A stretch of 64,000 nt of DNA from CAKZQX01 sp034437035. Lineage in GTDB: Bacteria > Chloroflexota > Chloroflexia > Chloroflexales > Chloroflexaceae. Numbering within the stretch: position 1 is the stretch's first letter; every line of letters begins with the position of its first letter. Where the stretch lies: contig DAOTUI010000197.1 of the NCBI GenBank assembly GCA_034437035.1, positions 1-64,000 on the forward strand, in the 5' to 3' direction. Under the pieces are notes generated by a model. The model was not told where the DNA came from, did no database searches, and saw nothing but the letters and a program-made list of their open reading frames with translations. A program made the translations under genes and the position numbers. Shown here in pieces: positions 1-8,748 of the stretch.

Positions 1-1186
1 GGGGCGAGTGCCAAAACATCGTTGGGACCACATGAAGTATGCTGCACCAGAATGCGATCGCGTCGTCCAGGACAGGAATACATGAAGCTGATGAACCCTT
101 CAGACCCTTTGATAGTGACCCCCTTTGAGTCTCACCCCGTTCGATCCGCTCCAGCAGCGGTTGCAGGTAGCGATGCATATGCGTCTGGCCCATCTTCAGC
201 GTCAGCCCTTTGCCAAAGGCAGCCCCAAACGGCACCTTGTCGATCATTCCGCCATACACGCCGGGAATCGAAACTGTGCCCCCCTTGCGACAGGCCTGGA
301 TGGCCTCGCGCAGGACATGCGGGCGATCCGTTTCCAGCATCAGCGCAGTTTTGGCCCGGTCGTACCAGTCGTCAATTGCGCTGCCATGCGCCTCCAGCCC
401 GACCGCGTCGATACAGGCATCGGGGCCGCGCCCGCCGGTCAAATCCTTAAGCTGGTCAATGACGCCGCCCTCGGCAAAGTTGATGGTTTCGGCTTTGCTG
501 CGATTCCGGGCCAGCGCCAGCCGCTCCGGAATGCGGTCGATGGCAATTACGCGTTCGGCTCCGAGCAGGTAGGCACTCTGGATTGTAAACTGCCCCACCG
601 GGCCGCATCCCCAGACCGCCACGGTATCGCCCGGCTGAATAGCGCAGTTCTCGGCGGCCATGTAGCCGGTTGGGAAGATATCCGTCAGAAACAACACCTG
701 TTCATCCGCCAGGCCATCCGGGACTTTAAGCGGTCCCACATCGGCGAAGGGCACGCGCACATACTCTGCCTGACCGCCGGCATAGCCCCCCAGCAGATGT
801 GAGTAGCCAAACAACGCCGATGGTGAGTAGCCATACGCCTGTTCCGCCATCCATGCATTGGGGTTTGAGTTATCGCAGAGCGCCCACATCTCCCGCTTGC
901 AGAAGAAGCAGTTACCACACGCAATCGTAAAGGGCACTACCACCCGGTCACCCACGCGCAGCTTTTTAACCTCTGCGCCAACCTCGACAATCTCGCCCAT
1001 AAACTCATGCCCGATGATATCGCCGCGCTGCATACTGGGAATAAAGCCGTCATAGAGATGCAGATCCGAGCCACAGATCGCCGTCAGTGAAACCTTCACG
1101 ATAGCGTCGTGGGGATTCAAAATTGTTGGGTCGGGCACCGTTTCAACCCGCACATCGTGCTTGCCATACCAGCAAAGAGCTTTCAT
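1..1186 (-). CDS. Zinc-dependent alcohol dehydrogenase (MDR family), 3' end off the window
   Basis: Medium-chain zinc alcohol/formaldehyde-type dehydrogenase, predicted to oxidise an alcohol or aldehyde adduct with NAD(P). The N-terminal catalytic domain shows CGSDLHLYDG around residue 38 (catalytic zinc Cys), GHEFMGEIVEVG, and the structural zinc cysteines in ACGNCFFCKREMWALC; the Rossmann part shows GCGPVGQFTIQ. Start ATG at 1186 has AGGAGA seven bases upstream, inside the 15-bp gap to the upstream SRPBCC gene, so the two form an operon. The frame stays open to the left edge, but after ERGE (near position 130) the protein no longer resembles the family, whose C-terminus should carry the TH-x-x-PL segment; the last ~45 codons look unrelated. 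A frameshift, rearrangement or assembly junction near 125-130 is likely. Family certain; substrate unknown. Confidence 0.88.
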   Translation of the reverse strand, partial: MKALCWYGKHDVRVETVPDPTILNPHDAIVKVSLTAICGSDLHLYDGFIPSMQRGDIIGHEFMGEIVEVGAEVKKLRVGDRVVVPFTIACGNCFFCKREMWALCDNSNPNAWMAEQAYGYSPSALFGYSHLLGGYAGGQAEYVRVPFADVGPLKVPDGLADEQVLFLTDIFPTGYMAAENCAIQPGDTVAVWGCGPVGQFTIQSAYLLGAERVIAIDRIPERLALARNRSKAETINFAEGGVIDQLKDLTGGRGPDACIDAVGLEAHGSAIDDWYDRAKTALMLETDRPHVLREAIQACRKGGTVSIPGVYGGMIDKVPFGAAFGKGLTLKMGQTHMHRYLQPLLERIERGETQRGSLSKGLKGSSASCIPVLDDAIAFWCSILHVVPTMFWHSP

Positions 1187-1201
1187 TCCCCGTCTCTCCT
1201 C

Positions 1202-2089
1202 CTACGTTGTGCCGGTCCAGCCGGGTGGATCACTCGCCGGGAATGACTCCTCGGAAGCCTCTTGCACAACATCTTTTTCCATTCCAGGCAGATTGCCCGC
1301 CTCGGAACGATATGCTGATGGGCCGGAACGCGCTGACCGTCCCGAAGGTTGACCGGCTATGGTTGGAGTCTCGCCGGTTTCCATCAGATGCTTGAAGCGG
1401 CGAATATCTTCCTTGATCTGCTGTGCCGTTACCACCTTGAACAGTCGCGCCGGCGTTGAACCGATTGCGCCCGCCGGGGGGTTGTAGCTTAACGCCACCT
1501 TCACCCGCGTACCCTGTCCGCCTGGTGCCGGTTCAAAGCGGACTTCTCCGCTGTTCTCAACATCGGCATCGGGGAGCGAGCGCCAGGCAATCAACTCGTT
1601 GAGGCGATCCTGGGTAATCTCGGCATCCCACTCAACTGTGGGAGCGGGAGACATCCGCGCTACCCAGTGTGAGCGCCGACTGTCGATCACCTGAACCGCC
1701 TCGAGATGTCGCATAAAGCGCGGCAGGTTAGTAAAATCGTGCCAGAACCGGTAGAGATCCTCGGGCGAACGATCAATCGTCACCGAGCGTTCAACTGTAA
1801 CGCCCCGCCCGTGGGTCGTACCGGTTCTCCCGGCCTGCTCAGTCGTATTTACTCCCAGCGCCTCGTACGCGGGGCAGTGACCGCTCAATCCGCGATATGC
1901 CAGAATGCCGCCGATGATGGCCGGCGTGATGGCCCGGCGTTGCAGGCCATAAACGAGCAGCGCACCGCCACCCACTGCTGAAAACCAGCGTTCAGTCTCG
2001 CCGACATTGGTACTATCTATGTCGCGTCTGCTGTGTGAAACCGCATAAGCGTGCTGCAAATTGTCGGCAGTTTTCGTTGGCTCCGTCAT
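1202..2089 (-). CDS. DUF2892 + SRPBCC (cyclase/dehydrase-like) protein
   Basis: 295-residue protein. Residues about 28-80 form a short membrane-associated DUF2892 (YgaP C-terminal-like) segment with two hydrophobic stretches and GLSGHCPAYEALG. Residues about 95-240 are a SRPBCC/START-like ligand-binding fold (VERSVTIDRSPEDLYRFWHD, then LPRFMRHL and ENSGEVRFEPAPGGQGTRV). The tail is polar and low complexity. Ligand unknown; relatives are often encoded next to zinc alcohol dehydrogenases, as here (15-bp gap). Start ATG at 2089 is preceded by GGGAGG with a six-base spacer. Membrane anchoring by the DUF2892 part is inference. Confidence 0.8.
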   Translation of the reverse strand: MTEPTKTADNLQHAYAVSHSRRDIDSTNVGETERWFSAVGGGALLVYGLQRRAITPAIIGGILAYRGLSGHCPAYEALGVNTTEQAGRTGTTHGRGVTVERSVTIDRSPEDLYRFWHDFTNLPRFMRHLEAVQVIDSRRSHWVARMSPAPTVEWDAEITQDRLNELIAWRSLPDADVENSGEVRFEPAPGGQGTRVKVALSYNPPAGAIGSTPARLFKVVTAQQIKEDIRRFKHLMETGETPTIAGQPSGRSARSGPSAYRSEAGNLPGMEKDVVQEASEESFPASDPPGWTGTT

Positions 2090-2203
2090 AATCCACCTCC
2101 CTGACCATCCCTACACTACCGCTCGCTCCATTGCGAACCGGTGTACTGACCTTTTCTACTCAGTGAGTGCAAGATATGTGCCAGGGAAGGTGATAGTGCG
2201 AGA

Positions 2204-2271
2204 GGGACGCGCTTGTGCGTGTCCGCAAGAGGTCCGGGACGTGCCGTAGGGATGCGCTTCTGCGCGTCCGC
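2204..2271. repeat. Two short dispersed hairpins (GTAGGGACGCGC-TTCT family)
   Basis: Two diverged copies of a short perfect or near-perfect hairpin found at least eight times in intergenic DNA of this window: GGACGCGC, a TTCT loop, GCGCGTCC, normally preceded by GTAG. Here they lie at 2204-2226 (loop TTGT, imperfect) and 2246-2271. The surrounding 2090-2297 gap between the SRPBCC start and the MBL end holds nothing else I can name. Confidence 0.6.
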
Positions 2272-2297
2272 AGGCTGTTCAAATAGCGGCAGGACGC

Positions 2298-3086
2298 TTA
2301 CACCACAACCGTCATACCATCACGCGCAATGTAGACGCGGTTGCCCAGGATTTTGCGCGCCAGGAGCAGCATCTGGATGGGCTCGGCGCGGATCTCAGCG
2401 CCGTTGTGGGTAAAGTAGACTGCCCCGGTGAACTCTGGCTCCGCCGCCAGTCGGGTGCAGACCGCTTCGACGCTGTGGTGCCCGGTTTCGATCAGGAGCA
2501 GATCGCAGTCCGGCAGTAGCGGCAGTAGTTCCTCAACTTGCTCGATATCCCCGGAGTAGACCAGCGTAGTAGCACCATGGCGGATCTGGAAGGAGAAGGA
2601 GCGCCAGACGCCATCCGCCGGTATGCCCATATGCCGGTTGTGGAAGCCGGACACCTGGATGTCGTCATTCGCAAAGAAGAGCCCGTCGTGGGGCTGCGCA
2701 ACATCAATCTGGAATGTCAGTTCAAAGTTGCCTTCAGTACCGCGCAGCAGTTGTTCGATCCCCTGCCAGACCGTCAAATCGGGAATGAAGAGGTTGATCC
2801 GCCGAGCGTCGATAGCGCCGGCCTGGGGCATGTAGGGCAGGTTCAGCTTGCGCAGGTTCCAGAGCAGATACGGCAGGCCACCGATATGGTCCATATGCGT
2901 ATGCGAGATGAAAATAGCCTCGGTCGTCAGCAGATCATAGCCCAGCAGATGCGCGGTGTAGGCTGCCGTCTCGCCGACATCAAACCAGTAGAGCCGATCC
3001 GCAATCGCAATGATCAGCGCACTATGGTGGCCCCAGGCCTGCGGCTCGGTGCCCGCGCAGGTACCCAGGAAGGTGAGTTTCATCAT
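2298..3086 (-). CDS. MBL-fold metallohydrolase (RNase Z-like)
   Basis: 262-residue metallo-beta-lactamase-fold hydrolase. The N-terminus MMKLTFLGTCAGTEP and the metal motif HTHMDH (about residue 62) are typical of the RNase Z / arylsulfatase-like branch; further metal ligands are in YSGDIE and in FTHNGAEI near the end. Substrate cannot be told: tRNA 3' processing is possible, but a general phosphodiesterase is equally likely. I chose ATG 3086 (or the adjacent ATG 3083) because GAGGG lies just upstream and the family begins at MKLTFLGT; the frame is open to 3125. It has no close partner genes; the divergent toxin-antitoxin promoter starts about 100 bp away. Confidence 0.85.
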   Translation of the reverse strand: MMKLTFLGTCAGTEPQAWGHHSALIIAIADRLYWFDVGETAAYTAHLLGYDLLTTEAIFISHTHMDHIGGLPYLLWNLRKLNLPYMPQAGAIDARRINLFIPDLTVWQGIEQLLRGTEGNFELTFQIDVAQPHDGLFFANDDIQVSGFHNRHMGIPADGVWRSFSFQIRHGATTLVYSGDIEQVEELLPLLPDCDLLLIETGHHSVEAVCTRLAAEPEFTGAVYFTHNGAEIRAEPIQMLLLARKILGNRVYIARDGMTVVV

Positions 3087-3192
3087 ATTGCCCTCGATGA
3101 ATGGGATTTGCCGTGCGGGTATCATAGCATAGGTAGCAGCAAGCTGTGCCCCTGTGCAGGCAGATATGCAAGCTGTTACGTCACATCCAGGT

Positions 3193-3221
3193 TTGACACC
3201 TTCACATACCTTACCTATACT
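3193..3221 (+). promoter_or_regulatory. Sigma70-type promoter for the DUF433/DUF5615 pair
   Basis: TTGACA at 3193-3198 and TATACT at 3216-3221, separated by 17 bp, about 57 bp ahead of the antitoxin start. Near-consensus on both hexamers. Confidence 0.7.
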
Positions 3222-3277
3222 ACATCAGCAGCGCACCATCTCACCGTCGCTTTCCTTCTCACTGACAGGAACAGGTT

Positions 3278-3529
3278 ATGGATGAAAAGCTTCGACAACG
3301 TATAGCTCTTGATCCGCAGATCATGGCCGGGAAGTCGGTTATTCGCGGGACGCGTATCCCGGTAGAGTTGATCGTGCGGATGATAGCGCAGGGTATCACA
3401 AACGAGGCCATTTTGCAGGAATACCCCCGGCTGCAACCGGAAGATATCCGTGCGGCCCTGGACTATGCGGCGGAAGTATTGGCACAGGAAGATATCTTTC
3501 CGCTGATTGTAGTGCCTGATCCGCAATGA
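3278..3529 (+). CDS. DUF433 antitoxin
   Basis: 83-residue protein of the DUF433 family, a small winged-helix-type domain. The segment IALDPQIMAGKSVIRGTRIP followed by VELIVRMIAQG and the acidic ILQEYPRLQPEDI is diagnostic. DUF433 genes are regularly paired with DUF5615 PIN-like proteins as a presumed type II toxin-antitoxin module; here the stop codon overlaps the toxin start (ATGA at 3526). It should neutralise the toxin and repress the operon, which is inference from the family pairing. Start ATG 3278 follows AGGAACAGG and lies downstream of a strong promoter. Confidence 0.88.
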   Translation: MDEKLRQRIALDPQIMAGKSVIRGTRIPVELIVRMIAQGITNEAILQEYPRLQPEDIRAALDYAAEVLAQEDIFPLIVVPDPQ

Positions 3530-3885
3530 ATTTTATTGTTGATGAGTCCACCGGCATGGCCGTTGTGCAATATTTACGTGATGCCGGCTATGATGTACTC
3601 GCCGTCAGTGAAGTGCTGCCCCAGGCGGATGATGCCACCATTCTCGCAACCGCTGTTGCCGAGAATCGTATTTTGATTACGAATGATAAAGACTTTGGTG
3701 ACCTGGTCTTCCGGAGCGGTCAATCGCATCATGGGATAATCTTACTACGGTTGCGCGATAATAGTGCCGGAACCCGCGTACGTGTTCTGGCAGCACTGCT
3801 CAATCAATATGCGGCACGCCTGCCGGGAAATCTGACAATCGCCACAGAGACAAGCGTCCGTATCCGTCCGGTTCAGTCACCTTGA
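3526..3885 (+). CDS. DUF5615 PIN-like toxin
   Basis: 119-residue PIN-like protein (DUF5615). The acidic residues expected of this fold are visible: NFIVDE at the N-terminus, then LITNDKDFGDLV, followed by GIILLRL. Probable RNase toxin of the pair with the DUF433 gene, translated by ATGA coupling. Its last 13 bp overlap the convergent rmuC 3' end, so the two genes abut tail to tail with no room for a terminator. RNase activity is inferred from the fold only. Confidence 0.86.
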   Translation: MNFIVDESTGMAVVQYLRDAGYDVLAVSEVLPQADDATILATAVAENRILITNDKDFGDLVFRSGQSHHGIILLRLRDNSAGTRVRVLAALLNQYAARLPGNLTIATETSVRIRPVQSP

Positions 3886-5165
3886 TTGGCTTTCCTTCGC
3901 TGGTGTTCATCTTCCCCACACTCCCAGTTAGCGGCAACCCGGTTGCTATCAGGCGGCATTAACTCCGGCTTGCCAAACCTGCGCAACGTCTCGTTCAATT
4001 CATCAGGAGCAGTAATAGGTTCGCTGCTGATTTCTAGTTCGCATAAACGACGGGCATGGACCAGCAGGCGGGACTCAACACTCCCTATCGTTTTATTGTA
4101 TGCACCAATGGCTTTATCCAAACCTTTCCCAATATTAGTGATATGACTGGCAAGCGTGTTCAAATCATTGTAAATCTGTTCGCCAACCTCTTTTACCTTG
4201 CGGGCATCCTCTGCCAGACGCGCCTCACGCCAGCCCTGGGCCACTGCTTTGAGCAGGGCAATAAGGGTGGTCGGTGTTGCCAGAATGACGCTTTTTGCTG
4301 CGGCATAGTCGAGCAGTTCCTGATCGTGTTCCAGAGCGGCACTGTAGAAGACCTCACCAGGAATAAATAGCACGACAAAGTCATGCGCTCCGTCGAGGTG
4401 TTTTTGATACTCGCGTTTGTGCATCATATCGACATGGCTGCGTACCTGCCGGGCATGTGCTTTGAGATGTTCTTCGCGGGTTTCCTCGTCGGCTGCTTCC
4501 AGGGCTTTCAGGTAAGCTTCTAGCGGCACCTTCGAGTCGATGACGATCTGACGCTGATTAGGCAGATGTACCTGCATATCCGGTCGCAGACGTTTTCCTT
4601 CATCGCCGCGCATCGTCTGCTGTTCATCAAAGTCACAGTAGTTGCTCATTCCAGCCAGTTCAACGACGCGCCGCAACTGCAGTTCGCCCCAGCGCCCACG
4701 TACCTGCGGTTGGCGTAGCGCCTTGACCAGATTGGTCGTCTCGCTTTGCAATCGCAACTGGTCTTCTTTTAAACTGGCGATCAATGTGTTGATCCGGCTA
4801 TAGGATTCGGTGCGGGCCTCCTCAATTGCATGGAGGTTCTTTTGCTGCTGTTCAAGTGTGGTCTTGAGTGGATTGACCAGGGCACTCAGGTCGCTCTTTA
4901 CGGCTTCCTGTTGCTGTTGCATGCGTTGTTGGGCCAGCGTGAGGAAATGATCATTGTTGGCCTGCAGTGCCGTACTGCTCAGACTGGTAAATGCCTCGCG
5001 CATACGCTCGTCGGTGTCCTGCAATGCAGACAGTTTATCTTCAGCCCGGTCGGCACGTCTGGTCTGCGTCGCTATTTTGCCGGCACAGACCAGTCCGGTG
5101 ATCAGGGCGGCCACCAACGCGCCACCAGCGCTGGCAATTAGGGCAATGATGAGTGTTTGATCCAT
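3873..5165 (-). CDS. rmuC: DNA recombination protein RmuC
   Basis: 430-residue RmuC family protein. Residues 5-28 are a single hydrophobic anchor, about 35-170 are coiled coil (Gln/Glu/Arg-rich, many heptads), and about 170-370 are the conserved nuclease-like core: VRGRWGELQLRRVVELAGM, then CDFDEQQT, RPDMQVHLPNQRQIVIDSKV and FIPGEVFYSAAL. RmuC limits inversions at short inverted repeats in E. coli, probably by cutting DNA structures at the membrane; that role is from the family. This may be pertinent in a genome full of hairpin repeats, though that link is speculative. ATG 5165 has AAGG eight bases upstream. Confidence 0.93.
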   Translation of the reverse strand: MDQTLIIALIASAGGALVAALITGLVCAGKIATQTRRADRAEDKLSALQDTDERMREAFTSLSSTALQANNDHFLTLAQQRMQQQQEAVKSDLSALVNPLKTTLEQQQKNLHAIEEARTESYSRINTLIASLKEDQLRLQSETTNLVKALRQPQVRGRWGELQLRRVVELAGMSNYCDFDEQQTMRGDEGKRLRPDMQVHLPNQRQIVIDSKVPLEAYLKALEAADEETREEHLKAHARQVRSHVDMMHKREYQKHLDGAHDFVVLFIPGEVFYSAALEHDQELLDYAAAKSVILATPTTLIALLKAVAQGWREARLAEDARKVKEVGEQIYNDLNTLASHITNIGKGLDKAIGAYNKTIGSVESRLLVHARRLCELEISSEPITAPDELNETLRRFGKPELMPPDSNRVAANWECGEDEHQRRKANQGD

Positions 5166-5495
5166 GAGACATGCCTTTCAACGAAAGCAATTGCGCAGGG
5201 CATCGGTATCAGTGAGTTGCAGCAACTTCTGGGGTTTAGACCTATAATATCAAGGTTCCCGTCATCCATAACACAGTCATGACCTGCCTATGAGTATAAC
5301 ACGCACAACAACTTCGGCATTACCACACGCATGCGTCATCGGAAAAGGAATTACATAGGCGGTGCAAGCGCGATTTATAACTACGTATGCCCTCCTGGAC
5401 TGACTCATACATCACAGTGCATATGATATACTGGAATTGTACTGGTTTGTTATATTGAATTAATCAATGTAGGAGCGAAGGCGATTAACAATCCC
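5166..5495. other. 330-bp intergenic region, AT-rich, no gene seen
   Basis: Divergent spacer between rmuC and the damaged methyltransferase gene. It is AT-richer than its surroundings and probably holds promoters for both sides; TATGATATACT near 5418 resembles a -10 region, but I cannot assign a convincing -35. No ORF of interest. Confidence 0.35.
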
Positions 5496-6767
5496 ATGAA
5501 CCTACCCGATCAATTCATCACCCGCATGCAGGCGCTACTCGGAGCCGAGGCCGGGGCGCTAGTTGCGGCGCTGAACCAACCGCCACTCACCGGGTTGCGC
5601 GTCAATCCGCTGAAGCTGTCGCCTGAGCAGTTGTCTGCGCTGGTGAACTGGTCGCTGGAACCGGTTCCCTGGTGCCCCGCCGGCTTTATCGTCCCGGAGA
5701 ATGTTCAGCCCGGTAAGCATCCCTACCACGCCGCCGGGCTCTACTACCTGCAGGAACCCTCCGCGATGGCGGTGGCTGAGGCACTTGCGCCCGCGCCGGG
5801 TGAACTGGTGCTGGATCTGGCCGCTGCGCCGGGGGGAAGGCCACTCATCTCGCGGCGTTGACGGGCGACCAGAGTCTGCTGGTGGCGAATGAGCTTGAAC
5901 GCAGTCGCACTGCAGCTCTGGCGAGCAACCTGGAGCGCTGGGGCGTGCGCAATGCGCTGATTACAAATGCGTCGGCAGAGCGACTGGCAGAGTGCTGGGG
6001 CGCATGCTTCGACCGGGTGCTGGTTGATGCGCCCTGCTCCGGTGAGGGGATGTTTCGCAAATCGGCTGCGGCCCGGCAGGAGTGGAGCGCGAAGACGGTC
6101 CAGGGATGCAGCGTGCGGCAGCAGCGGTTGCTGACGACGGCCGCCGTCCTGGTGCGGCCCGGCGGGATGCTGGCCTACAGCACCTGCACTTTTGCCCCGG
6201 AGGAGGATGAGCAGGTGGTGGCGCAGTTCCTGGCGCAGCATCCCGCCTTTGAACTCCGGGCGGTAGCGCTACCCCAGACTGACCCGGGACGCGCCGACCG
6301 GGGAAGCGGTTGATCTGCCCGCCGCCACGCTGGAGCGCGCGCCCAAATCGGCATGCGCGGCATGGCACTCCTTTGTTGCGGCCACGCTGATCCACGATCC
6401 CGTTGAAGGCATGCATCTGATCAGCCGGGGCAGCCGGCTCTATGCCCTGCCCGAGGATCTGCCGCCGTTCGCCGGTCTCAGCGTGGTGCGCGCCGGGCTC
6501 TGGCTAGGTACACTCCAGCGCGACCGGTTTATCCCCGCGCATAGTCTGGCGTTGGCGCTGCCTGCTACCGGGGTGCAGCAGCGCCTTGACCTTGCGCCGG
6601 ATGACCTGCGCATTGAGCGCTATCTGCAGGGGCATCCGCTGCCGGAGTCGGGGCCGGCGGGCTGGCTGCTGCTCACGGTCTCCGGTTTTCCGATCAGTTG
6701 GGGCCGGCGCGCCCAGGGGATTATCAAGAATGCGTATCCCAAAGGGTTAAGACGCCCACCACGTTGA
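5496..6767 (+). pseudogene. RsmF/NSUN-type 16S rRNA m5C methyltransferase, two frameshifts
   Basis: Remnant of a NOL1/NOP2/Sun RNA (cytosine-C5) methyltransferase. The first frame (5496 on) gives the N-terminus and AGLYYLQEPSAMAVAEAL then LDLAAAPGG; the conserved continuation KATHLAAL is only reached after a one-base slip at the GGGGGG run 5831-5836. The second frame carries VDAPCSGEGMFRK (catalytic PCSGEG Cys) and LAYSTCTF (second Cys) to about 6290; another shift returns to the first frame, which ends in the typical C-terminus GFPISWGRRAQGIIKNAYPKGLRR split at 6765. The WPHR...GEGHF segment normally found before the C-terminal domain is missing, so this is more than two sequencing slips. 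Coordinates span the whole remnant. Confidence 0.8.
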
Positions 6768-6804
6768 TGCAAACACAGTGTAGGCCGGGGCAGCAGATGC
6801 GCCC

Positions 6805-7272
6805 TCAACGTTTCGTACAATAGTAAATCCCCTCCACACCATGGGAAATACCTATCCGCACACACTGATCTTCAGTAAAAAAGTCAGATGAATGTAGCGG
6901 CTGTGCGTTAAAACCGGCGGCATGCAGTCGATCAACGGTAATATACCGGGAGCCCAGAACAGCTTTGAGGCGTTTTGCAAACATAGGTTCTGGCGCAACA
7001 TGCAGCATTAATTTCGGGGGATAGTTGAACAGGTCTGTCATCTGCTGAAAATAAATCCATACAAACCGATGTCGTTTCAGGACATGACAGTAGAAACATT
7101 GCGCATCTTCACGTGATGTCAAACCAGCCTTTCTGAATTTTCTAGATGGCATGTTACAAACAGGACAGTATCGCTTAAAACCTATATGCAACACATAGCG
7201 TATCATGTTCCGTATGCGCTTTAGCAGAGTTTGAACGTTCTCCGGGAGCATTCGTATGCTACGGTGCAACAT
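6805..7272 (-). pseudogene. SAM-dependent methyltransferase, N-terminal fragment
   Basis: 155-codon frame whose first ~115 residues match the zinc-ribbon-like start of a class I methyltransferase family: YCPVCNMPSRKF, then DAQCFYCHVLKRHRFVW and MLHVAPEPMFAKRLK. In full-length relatives this leads into the SAM-binding loop (VTADL...) and a C-terminal half with HVLEH; here the protein ends in an unrelated tail soon after SRYITVDRL. The catalytic half is gone, so it is probably non-functional. Start ATG 7272 sits after AGGGAGGAGAT. It is AT-richer than its neighbours, which suggests separate origin. Confidence 0.6.
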
Positions 7273-7388
7273 ATCTCCTCCCTACTGCATAGCGATTCGA
7301 CCTGCCGCCCGGTAGTGGCGGCAGGTAAACGTGATGTTACAGGACAGGCAGCCTCTACCTTTTTCGCATTGACTACCTGATTTTCTAC

Positions 7389-8510
7389 CTACGCCAATGC
7401 CTGTTCCAGGTCGCCGATCAGATCCTCAACATGCTCAATGCCGACCGACAGCCGCAGCAGATTGTCGCCAATGCCAAACCGTGCCCGATCGTCCGCCGTC
7501 ATCTTTGCGTGCGATGTCATCGCCGGGGCGCAGATCGTTGTATCTACTCCTCCCAGACTCAGTGCCGGCGTGATAAGTCGCAGGCTACGCAGAAAGGTGT
7601 CGCGCGGGAGCGTCGCCCGCAGATCGAACGAAACCATCGCGCCAAAACCTTCCATCTGGGCGGCGGCAACCGCGTGGCCCGGATGATTACGCAGACCGGG
7701 ATAGTAGACCCGCGCAACGGCGGGATGCTGCTCCAGGTAGGCCGCGATCTTTCCGGCGTTCTCGGTCTGCCGTTCGACGCGCAGGCTGAGCGTTTTAAGG
7801 CTGCGCTCCAGCAGGTAGCAGGTCAGCGCATTGAGGCTGCCCCCAAAGTGGATTGCGCGACTCAGGATCTGCGCTGTGCGGTCGGCATCCGTCAGCACCA
7901 CGCCGCAGCAGACATCGCTATGCCCCCCAAGATATTTGGTGCCGCTGTGGAGCACCAGATCGATGCCATGGCGGATGGGGTTCTGGTTGATCGGCGAGGC
8001 AAAGGTGTTGTCGATCACCGTGGTGATGCCGCGCGCTCGCGCTTGTTCCGCCAGTTCCGGCAGATCCACAATAGTCAGGAGCGGATTGGTAGGCGACTCG
8101 ACATAGATCATGCGGGTGTGATCAGTGATCGCTGCCGTCAGGCTCTCCCGGTCGGCGGCAGCAAACGAGTAGTTGATGCCGAGCCGTGCAAACTCGCTGG
8201 TAACAAAGGCATGCGTGCCGCCGTAGAGTCCGGCCAGCAGCACAACATGATCGCCGGGTTGTAGCAGCCCCAGCATCACCGCGCTGACCGCCGCCATCCC
8301 GGAACTAAAGAGAATACCGTCCGCTGCTCCCTCCAACGCGCAGAGCTTCTCGACGATGGCCGCCTGGTTGGGTGTGTTGAAATAGCGCGGATAGATCGGT
8401 GTTTCGGCATCGAGATACTCGTACGCGGTGGCGGGGAAGATCGGACTGACAACACCCCCCGTGCTATCCTGGATATTGCCGGTGTGAATAGCGATAGTTT
8501 CTTTATGCAT
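7389..8510 (-). CDS. Cys/Met metabolism PLP-dependent lyase/synthase (MetB/MetC/MGL family)
   Basis: 373-residue trans-sulfuration enzyme, full length for the family. Landmarks: ETIAIHTGNIQDSTGGVVSP at the start, LFSSGMAAVSAVML (phosphate-binding), YVESPTNPLL, VIDNTFASP (PLP Asp) and LHSGTKYLGGHSDV, whose Lys forms the Schiff base. It acts in cysteine/methionine interconversion; whether it is cystathionine gamma-synthase, a gamma-lyase or methionine gamma-lyase cannot be decided from sequence alone. ATG 8510 has GAGG six bases upstream. It has no riboswitch of its own although metH lies 4 kb away under SAM-I control. Confidence 0.88.
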   Translation of the reverse strand: MHKETIAIHTGNIQDSTGGVVSPIFPATAYEYLDAETPIYPRYFNTPNQAAIVEKLCALEGAADGILFSSGMAAVSAVMLGLLQPGDHVVLLAGLYGGTHAFVTSEFARLGINYSFAAADRESLTAAITDHTRMIYVESPTNPLLTIVDLPELAEQARARGITTVIDNTFASPINQNPIRHGIDLVLHSGTKYLGGHSDVCCGVVLTDADRTAQILSRAIHFGGSLNALTCYLLERSLKTLSLRVERQTENAGKIAAYLEQHPAVARVYYPGLRNHPGHAVAAAQMEGFGAMVSFDLRATLPRDTFLRSLRLITPALSLGGVDTTICAPAMTSHAKMTADDRARFGIGDNLLRLSVGIEHVEDLIGDLEQALA

Positions 8511-8545
8511 CTAATTCCTCATTTATACGAGTTACGCGGTCATTT

Positions 8546-8743
8546 ACACGAGTTACGCGGTCACTGAACCGGAAGAGCGTTAGGCCTCCGGCAGGGTGGA
8601 AGACTCCATCCTTATTTCACGAAAATGTTGCACAAAGTGCAAAATTTTCGTGAAAAAGAACATCATGTACCATGCTGCCGCAGGCGAATCAGGCTTCCAT
8701 TGGGTAAAATGTCCGGTTTGTATGTCAACCGCGTAACTCGTGT
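8546..8743 (-). repeat. Dispersed hairpin element, copy A (family 1)
   Basis: Reference copy of the main repeat family (~195 bp). Terminal inverted repeats ACACGAGTTACGCGGT (8546-8561) and its complement (8728-8743) enclose two further nested inverted segments (CCTCCGGCAGGG and CTGCCGCAGGCG) and a central A/T-rich stem, TTTCACGAAAAT...ATTTTCGTGAAA, with a GCAC-AAA-GTGC tip. A stray extra terminus lies at 8527-8540. No ORF. First of three tandem copies. Confidence 0.8.
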
Positions 8744-8748
8744 CATTT

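Noticed and set aside
1..802. Plus-strand frames at 22-802
   Set aside because: Antisense shadows of the alcohol dehydrogenase, whose zinc and NAD motifs are clear on the minus strand.
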